A DNA stretch of 41,231 nt. Source: Helicobacter marmotae. GTDB lineage: Bacteria; Campylobacterota; Campylobacteria; Campylobacterales; Helicobacteraceae. Made by a program: the position numbers and the translations under genes. Positions 36,445-41,231 of this stretch are shown piece by piece. Numbering within the stretch: position 1 is the stretch's first letter; every line of letters starts with the position of its first letter. The DNA lies in the NCBI RefSeq assembly GCF_003364255.1, contig NZ_NXLR01000016.1, positions 1 to 41,231 on the forward strand, written 5' to 3'. The notes under the pieces are model-generated. The model was not told the origin of the DNA and ran no database searches. It worked only from the letters and a program-made list of their open reading frames with translations.

Positions 36445-37322
36445 GATTTCACCTCATATTGTTCTAAAATTGCTTGTATTTTAGCCATATTTTCCTTAGA
36501 AGGCGCTACTAATGGCAAGCGATACTCTAAATTTTGCAACAAGCCTGTTAAAAACATAGCCGCTTTAATAGGTATTGGGTTACTCTCACAGAACAACACT
36601 CTATTGATTTCATAAAGTCTTGTATTAATTTCATAGCTTTTTTGCATATCACCTTTGATGGCATAATGTGTCAAATCTGCAATATCTTGGGGTAAGAGAT
36701 TGCCCGTTACAGATACAACGCCCTTTCCATTATTGGCAAGTATAGGGAAATTAATCATATCTTCCCCGCTAAAAAGGGCAAGAGTGGGGGTTTTAGCAGC
36801 AAATGCCACCACCCTATCCATAAGCCCAGCTGCCTCTTTGATAGCATAAATATTCTTACATTCTTCATGAAGGGCTTTTGCCGTTTCTAGCTCAATATTT
36901 ACACCCGTGCGAGATGGGACATTATAGAGCATTACGGGTATATCCACAGCATGAGCTACAGCCTTATAATGCTCAAACAAGCCATTTTGAGTAGGTTTAT
37001 TATAATATGGAGTAACGCACAAGAGAGCATCTGCTCCACATTTTTGAGCAAAAAGTGCGAGTTCCTTTGCCTCATTGGTAGAATTGCTCCCTGCCCCAGC
37101 AAGCACCTTTACTCCGCTCCCCTTGCAAACTTCCACCGCAGCTTCTATACATTCCATATGTTCTTTATGTGAGAGTGTGGCAGATTCACCCGTTGTACCC
37201 ACAGGCACACAAGCGTCCATACCATAAGCGATTTGCCGCTTAATCAATCTCTCATAGGTTTCAAAATCAACCTTATTATCTTTAAAAGGAGTGATAAGTG
37301 CGCTCATTGCTCCAAAAACCAT
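36441..37322 (-). CDS. dapA: 4-hydroxy-tetrahydrodipicolinate synthase
   Basis: A 293-residue class I aldolase that condenses pyruvate with aspartate semialdehyde, the first step of the lysine and meso-diaminopimelate pathway needed for peptidoglycan. The Schiff-base Lys162 sits in YAIKEAAG, with Tyr134 in LYNVPSRTG and Thr44 in VGTTGES, at canonical spacing. Length is standard for a TIM barrel of this family. It starts 6 bp after the M16 peptidase gene and overlaps the SDR gene downstream. Confidence 0.97.
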   Translation of the reverse strand: MVFGAMSALITPFKDNKVDFETYERLIKRQIAYGMDACVPVGTTGESATLSHKEHMECIEAAVEVCKGSGVKVLAGAGSNSTNEAKELALFAQKCGADALLCVTPYYNKPTQNGLFEHYKAVAHAVDIPVMLYNVPSRTGVNIELETAKALHEECKNIYAIKEAAGLMDRVVAFAAKTPTLALFSGEDMINFPILANNGKGVVSVTGNLLPQDIADLTHYAIKGDMQKSYEINTRLYEINRVLFCESNPIPIKAAMFLTGLLQNLEYRLPLVAPSKENMAKIQAILEQYEVKS

Positions 37323-37328
37323 ACTCTA

Positions 37329-38651
37329 TCACTCCTTGTCTTTTAAAATAAGCACACTTAAGGAATCTTCAGTAAAATACTTCTTCGCCACTTCTTGAAT
37401 CTGCTCTATGCTTAAGGCATTAATATCACTCTCATAAGTAAGCAATGGGGTCATATCCCCTTTCACCAAATAACTCCCAAAAAGACCAGCCACAGACGCA
37501 GCACTCTCAAGGCTATAAATAAAGCCCGCCCTTGTATTAACTTTCACCTTATCAAGCTGCTCTTGAGAAATGTTACCCTGCTTTATATCCTCTAAGATTC
37601 TATAAATCTCTTGCTCAATCTTTTCTGCATGCACGCCTTGCTTAGCACTCGCTACAATCAAAAACACACCCTCATCTCTAAGCTCCATATTATCAGCATA
37701 TACACTTGTTGCTATTTGTTCTTTATCAACAAGCTCTCTTTGGAATATACTTGATTTCCCAGCACTCAAAATCTCGCTTATCGCACTTAAAGCGACTTGG
37801 TCTTTGCTTAAATAGTTAGGTATTTTATATCCCATAATGATATATTCAACCTTAGAATCTTTCCTTACAATGCCTCTTCTTGCTCCATCTTGTTTGGGTT
37901 CTTTCGCCTTAACTTCAGGGATTGGGGCATGATTTTCAATCGCACTAAAATATTTAGAAGCACTCTCAAACACTTCATTAGGTGTAATATCCCCACTTAC
38001 GACTATAATTGCATTTTGTGGTTGATAATATGTGCGATAAAAAGAAACAATATCATCAATATGCCACCCTTTAATATCCTCCATAAAGCCAATAGGAGTC
38101 CAATGATAAGGGTGATACACAAAAGCTGTATTAAAAAAACGAAAATACAAATATCCCATAGGGGAATTATCTGTCCGCCATAGTCGCTCCTCTGCGACAA
38201 CATTACGTTCTGGAGCAAATTCCTCATCTTTTAAAGAAAGATTGCTCATAAGCTCTGCAAAGAGCTCTAAAGATTTATCAAGGTTTCCACTGCTTGATGT
38301 AATAAAATAACGCGTATAATCAAAGCTTGTAGAAGCATTATTTACCCCGCCAAATCCTTTGACAATTTCATCAAACTCTCCAGCCTTAAGATTCTGAGTT
38401 GATTTAAAGCTCAAATGCTCAAGCATATGCGCAATACCACTTTTACCCATCACTTCATTACGACTACCGACCTTATAAAACACATTTGTTTGAATCACCC
38501 CGCTTTGGTTATGAAGCGGTATAACTACAATTTGCAAGCCATTTTCAAGTGTCTTACTATAATGCTTGGGTAATAAACTCCCCGTCATGCCAATATAAGG
38601 ACTGATAATATGAGAAATACTCATCAAAACTCCTAAAATAAAAAACTTCAC
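37329..38651 (-). CDS. M16-family zinc metallopeptidase (HP1012-like)
   Basis: A 440-residue inverzincin of the pitrilysin/PqqL type. The inverted zinc motif HMLEH is at residues 75-79 (His75, Glu78, His79). The distal metal ligand Glu154 lies in NVVAEERLWR, 76 residues later as expected. The second, inactive M16 domain occupies the C-terminal half (GYKIPNYLSKDQVALSAISEIL onwards). The N-terminus is hydrophobic (MKFFILGVLMSISHII) and may be a signal peptide, which would place it in the periplasm; this is uncertain. It lies 3 bp after pyrD and 6 bp before dapA, the HP1011-HP1013 order as I recall. Confidence 0.92.
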   Translation of the reverse strand: MKFFILGVLMSISHIISPYIGMTGSLLPKHYSKTLENGLQIVVIPLHNQSGVIQTNVFYKVGSRNEVMGKSGIAHMLEHLSFKSTQNLKAGEFDEIVKGFGGVNNASTSFDYTRYFITSSSGNLDKSLELFAELMSNLSLKDEEFAPERNVVAEERLWRTDNSPMGYLYFRFFNTAFVYHPYHWTPIGFMEDIKGWHIDDIVSFYRTYYQPQNAIIVVSGDITPNEVFESASKYFSAIENHAPIPEVKAKEPKQDGARRGIVRKDSKVEYIIMGYKIPNYLSKDQVALSAISEILSAGKSSIFQRELVDKEQIATSVYADNMELRDEGVFLIVASAKQGVHAEKIEQEIYRILEDIKQGNISQEQLDKVKVNTRAGFIYSLESAASVAGLFGSYLVKGDMTPLLTYESDINALSIEQIQEVAKKYFTEDSLSVLILKDKE

Positions 38652-38654
38652 AAT

Positions 38655-40034
38655 CTACTCTTTTGAATCTTTCTGCACATCTTTAGGCAAAGATGACACA
38701 CTTTTATCATCTTCTAATATATTGCTAGAGGGCTCCTCTTTAGTGGGAATAGGTGCTTGTGCTATCTCATTATTTGCTTGCACATTTACACTCCTATCTT
38801 GCTTTGTCTTAGTATTACGCACTTTAGATGTGCTATCTTTTTGCACAACTTGACTACTTATGCTCTCTGTACTCATAGCACTTTTAGGTTTTCTCCCTCT
38901 TTTTTTAGGAGCAGCTACAACTTCTCGCACTTCAGGTTGTATATTCTTTGGCTTTCTTCCACGTCTCTTTGGCTGATGAGTAATATCATAGCCTATAATA
39001 TCTGCAATAGTGCTAAAGCCATCTTGCTTAAGCAGCTCCAATAACCCCTCATTAATTTCTCTACATAGCCTTGGACCACGGAAAACCAATCCACTATAAA
39101 CCTGCACAAGTGAAGCACCAAGCCTTAAACGTTCATAGACCTCTTGGGCATTATCAATACCGCCTACAGAAATAATCGCTATTTTGCCAAAAAACGCCTC
39201 ACTTAGAATCTTTAGCACTTCTTTTGACTTCTCTTTTAAAGCCCCACCGCTTATGCCCCCAAAGTCCTTAGCCCCAGCGATCAAGCTATAATCAATGGTC
39301 GTATTTGTCGCAATTAAACCACTCGCACCGCTTTTGATGCTCATTTCAACTAGCTTTAACATCTCATCTTTTTTCATATCAGGAGAGATTTTTAGAAAAA
39401 GTGGCTTGTTTGTATGAGAGCGAGCCATTTCAAAAAGCTCTTGGACAAAAGTTACATTTTGCAACTCGCGTAGTTTGGGGGTATTTGGGGAAGAAAGGTT
39501 AAATACAAAATAATCTCCAACCTCCAAGCAATCCAATAAAACATTTTCATAATTTTTCAATGAATCGCTTTGGGCAATCACCTTATTTTTACCAACATTA
39601 ATGCCAAGGGGTATGCTGTATGGATACAATCCCTTTAAACGTGCAGCAACCTTAGATGAGCCATCATTATTAAAGCCCATTGCATTTTGCAGGCTTTTTT
39701 CTTCCTCATAACGAAAAAGACGTGGCTTTGCATTTCCCTCTTGTGGATTTTGAGTAATAGTGCCAATTTCCAAAAAGCCAAACCCCAATGCTGAAAGCCC
39801 TTTTATCATAGTGGCATTTTTATCAAAACCAGCAGCCAATCCCACAGGATTATAAAAATTCATACCTGCTACCTGAATATGCAAACTTTCATCAAAAACG
39901 CAATGTTGTGAAACAACACAATCTTGCACCAAAGGCAGCGGCACGAAATGTTTAAGCGTCCATTCAGCCAAACAATGGAGTCTCTCAGCATCAAAACGAA
40001 AAAGATATGGCGAAAGCTTTTGATACACTGACAT
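38655..40034 (-). CDS. pyrD: Dihydroorotate dehydrogenase (class 2) with AT-hook-like C-terminal tail
   Basis: A 459-residue membrane-associated flavoenzyme that oxidises dihydroorotate to orotate with quinone. The N-terminal helices (1-45) are the quinone-tunnel domain of class 2. The barrel shows NPVGLAAGFDKNATMIKGL, the catalytic Ser of FNLSSPNTPKLREL, LKISPDM, and the FMN phosphate region IISVGGIDNAQEVYERL. The normal enzyme ends near residue 354; H. pylori PyrD is about 351 as I recall. This one continues for about 105 hydrophilic residues with two near-identical basic motifs, KRRGRKPK (356-363) and KKRGRKPK (377-384), then a Ser/Thr/Gln-rich tail. It is first in the operon. Confidence 0.94.
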   Translation of the reverse strand: MSVYQKLSPYLFRFDAERLHCLAEWTLKHFVPLPLVQDCVVSQHCVFDESLHIQVAGMNFYNPVGLAAGFDKNATMIKGLSALGFGFLEIGTITQNPQEGNAKPRLFRYEEEKSLQNAMGFNNDGSSKVAARLKGLYPYSIPLGINVGKNKVIAQSDSLKNYENVLLDCLEVGDYFVFNLSSPNTPKLRELQNVTFVQELFEMARSHTNKPLFLKISPDMKKDEMLKLVEMSIKSGASGLIATNTTIDYSLIAGAKDFGGISGGALKEKSKEVLKILSEAFFGKIAIISVGGIDNAQEVYERLRLGASLVQVYSGLVFRGPRLCREINEGLLELLKQDGFSTIADIIGYDITHQPKRRGRKPKNIQPEVREVVAAPKKRGRKPKSAMSTESISSQVVQKDSTSKVRNTKTKQDRSVNVQANNEIAQAPIPTKEEPSSNILEDDKSVSSLPKDVQKDSKE

Positions 40035-40072
40035 ACAACACCTCTACAATATGGAAAATAAACAAAAACACT

Positions 40073-40078
40073 ATTATA
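40073..40078 (-). promoter_or_regulatory. -10 element of the pyrD operon
   Basis: Minus-strand TATAAT in TTTTTTTAGTTATAATAGTG, about 39 bases before the pyrD ATG, which has AGAGGTG upstream. T-rich sequence precedes it in place of a clear -35. Close spacing downstream suggests that this promoter serves pyrD through lnt. Confidence 0.65.
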
Positions 40079-40151
40079 ACTAAAAAAATAAACTAACTCT
40101 CTTGTTTTATAAAGGCGCTAAATTCACAAAACACAATACTCACCTCTAAAT

Positions 40152-40609
40152 TCACTCCTTAAGCAATCTCCATATAGCCATACAAAAGAAGCAACAAATA
40201 ACACCCAAAACCCCCATAACAGCACAGAAAGAATGCAAATACACCGAAAGTCCCATTGCTTTATCTTCAGGCATAGCAAGATTCGCACTTACAAAGACAC
40301 TTGCCCCACCAATCCCCGCTAAAACACACGCTATATCTAGCAACAAAAAATAAAGAGCCTAACACATAGATAAATACACCAAGCAAAAGACATTTTTTGT
40401 CCCGAATCTATCTGCCATTGCTCCCCAAATAAGCGCAAAACTTGCAAAAACAAATTAAACGCATTCACAACCCATTGCAAAGTACTCGCTTAATTTTCCA
40501 GTTCTTTGGCAATAAGGGGTAAAGCAATAGCGGTAGCTGAAATAAAACTTGGCACAACAAAAACAGCAAGCAAGATAGTAAAAAGCATTAAAGATTTATT
40601 GTTTTTCAT
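40152..40609 (-). pseudogene. Decayed MFS transporter (14-TM drug-efflux type)
   Basis: An intact start (AGGAGG, then ATG at 40609) encodes MKNNKSLMLFTILLAVFVVP...LPLIAKELEN and hits TAA at codon 40. The same frame continues ASTLQWVVNAFNLF. A frame change then gives FASFALIWGAMADRFGTK, another gives LLLGVFIYVLGSLFFVA, and a third gives LLLDIACVLAGIGGASVFVSA. These are consecutive pieces of the N-terminal helices of an MFS exporter, including the GxxaDrfG loop. The last frame runs on to a terminal-looking helix and WRLLKE stop, so an internal deletion of most of the gene is likely (a full protein would be about 450 residues). Several independent lesions rule out a single sequencing error. Confidence 0.85.
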
Positions 40610-40800
40610 AAAAACCTCCTTTTTTGTAAAAATTTAACAATAGAAATATTATGAGGGCGATGCAAAATCACGCCATTATCCCATTGCGCTTCCTCATTTG
40701 TATGGAGAAATTATAGTCTCTAGTGCCGAATCTAAGAATAATCGCTTTAGCCCTTATGGCAAAATTTTGTGTCCTTATAGAGCAGGCTTAAGCTCTTGCA

Positions 40801-40826
40801 GAGGGCTTTATGCCCGAAATATCTCT
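40801..40826 (+). repeat. Decayed hairpin repeat arm
   Basis: GAGGGCTTTATGCCCGAAATATCTCT keeps the GA-stem-loop-stem-GA layout (GGGC-ttta-TGCCC) but has lost part of the outer helix. Confidence 0.5.
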
Positions 40827-40871
40827 ATTAAACCCACTAGAAGTTCTCGCCCCATTATCAGCTCTAAAGGG

Positions 40872-40896
40872 GAGCTTGCTTGAGCGAAGAATCTCT
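40872..40896 (+). repeat. Partial hairpin repeat arm
   Basis: GA-GCTTGCTTGAGC-GAAGAATCTCT: the right half of the arm is intact, while the left TTGTCATTCT half is missing. Confidence 0.55.
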
Positions 40897-40922
40897 CTCT
40901 AAGCCATTAAGACTCCCGTCTC

Positions 40923-41024
40923 TTGTCATTCTGAACCCCCCGCTAGGAGGTGAAGAATCTCTGTTGGCTTTCTAGTGGCTCATTTAGAGACTATCAGGCT
41001 ACGCCTTCCCTAAGAGATTACAAG
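40923..41024. repeat. Hairpin-pair repeat, copy E
   Basis: The plus arm (40923-40962) is TTGTC-ATTCT-GA-ACCCCC-cgcta-GGAGGT-GA-AGAAT-CTCT, with one mismatch in the inner stem. The linker contains TTTCTAGTGG. The minus arm (40986-41024) is recognisable but decayed, ending TTACAAGTTAATTTCC, like the TAATTTCC that follows copies A and C. Confidence 0.75.
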
Positions 41025-41070
41025 TTAATTTCCTTTACAAGGGCAAGCCTACCCTATAAGGTAGCCAATT

Positions 41071-41110
41071 TTGTCAGCTTCAGCCTTTTACAAAAAGGGT
41101 GAAGCATCTC
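41071..41110 (+). repeat. Decayed hairpin repeat arm after the spacer
   Basis: TTGTCAGCTTCAGCC...GGGTGAAGCATCTC lies 52 bases after the TACAA of copy E, nearly the 50-base spacing of the other two clusters. Confidence 0.55.
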
Positions 41111-41231
41111 CACAAGAATCACTAGTCCTGCTTTCCCTTTCTCTAGTAGATAATTTAGTTTCTTCAGTCCTTGTCACCCCATCTAGGGCTGACAAAGTGG
41201 CAAATGTATTAGGGAATCAGGCGGTGATTCT

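Larger units (their letters stand above)
40610..41231. other. Gene-poor interval with hairpin repeats at the right edge
   Basis: No credible gene is seen in these 622 bases. From about 40800 onward it holds decayed and intact arms of the dispersed hairpin repeat (40801-40826, 40872-40896, 40923-41024 and 41071-41110). The stretch 40620-40800 shows nothing I recognise. Sequence after 41110 carries TCTAGTAG and TTGTCA fragments of the same family. Confidence 0.75.

Noticed and set aside
40698-40883. A 61-codon open frame on the plus strand
   Set aside because: It covers decayed repeat arms, has low-complexity composition and lacks a ribosome site.

Overview
The window reads as a chromosomal segment of an enterohepatic-type Helicobacter (phylum Campylobacterota). 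The evidence is a low-GC, densely packed gene set whose order matches blocks I remember from H. pylori: folD-lepB-rpiB-apt-pepA-ychF; addA-nhaA-yajC-secD-secF; cbpA-hspR-rarA; gyrA-(HP0702-like)-flgR; and pyrD-M16 peptidase-dapA-SDR. The flagellin is clearly FlaA-like. I place the genus with good confidence but not the species. I saw no rRNA, tRNA, CRISPR array, integrase or transposase.

Layout. 1-7.8 kb: a long minus-strand operon (folD, lepB, rpiB, small coiled-coil protein, apt, dedA-like, pepA, ychF, a secreted protein). It ends in a gene cut by the window edge whose start lies just before a run of 12 G; that gene is out of frame as sequenced and looks phase-variable. 7.9-8.2 kb: a monohaem cytochrome c on the plus strand. 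8.2-9.1 kb: a gene-poor stretch full of hairpin repeats plus a coding remnant. 9.1-10.7 kb: flaA with a sigma-28 type promoter and a hairpin terminator. 10.9-11.4 kb: a hotdog thioesterase. 11.4-20.5 kb: minus-strand block of two tandem nhaA genes, yajC, secD, secF, a small membrane protein and two unrecognised envelope proteins. 20.5-20.9 kb: a second repeat-filled gap. 20.9-23.8 kb: addA-like RecB-type helicase-nuclease. 23.9-27.3 kb (plus): the cbpA-hspR-rarA operon with a HAIR-like operator, then an outer-membrane protein. 27.3-31.6 kb (minus): gyrA, a secreted protein and flgR. 31.7-34.2 kb: a TPR-glycosyltransferase and an outer-membrane protein. 34.3-40.0 kb: pyrD, M16 peptidase, dapA, an enoyl-reductase-like SDR and lnt. 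40.15-40.6 kb: a shattered MFS transporter. 40.6-41.2 kb: a third repeat field.

How it fits together. Most genes are housekeeping: protein export (SecDF-YajC, LepB, Lnt), one-carbon, purine, pyrimidine and lysine/peptidoglycan precursor metabolism, DNA repair and replication (AddA, RarA, GyrA), and heat-shock control. Motility appears twice, as structural flagellin and as the sigma-54 activator FlgR.

The most interesting items are not ordinary genes. They are the poly-G contingency locus at the left edge; a family of hairpin repeats whose inner stems differ between copies but stay paired, inside a constant frame with tandem G-A/G-A mismatches, arranged in the same modular order in all three gene-poor gaps; and a PyrD with an extra basic tail carrying two AT-hook-like motifs. 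All family assignments and H. pylori comparisons are from memory and from motifs read in the sequence; no search was run.
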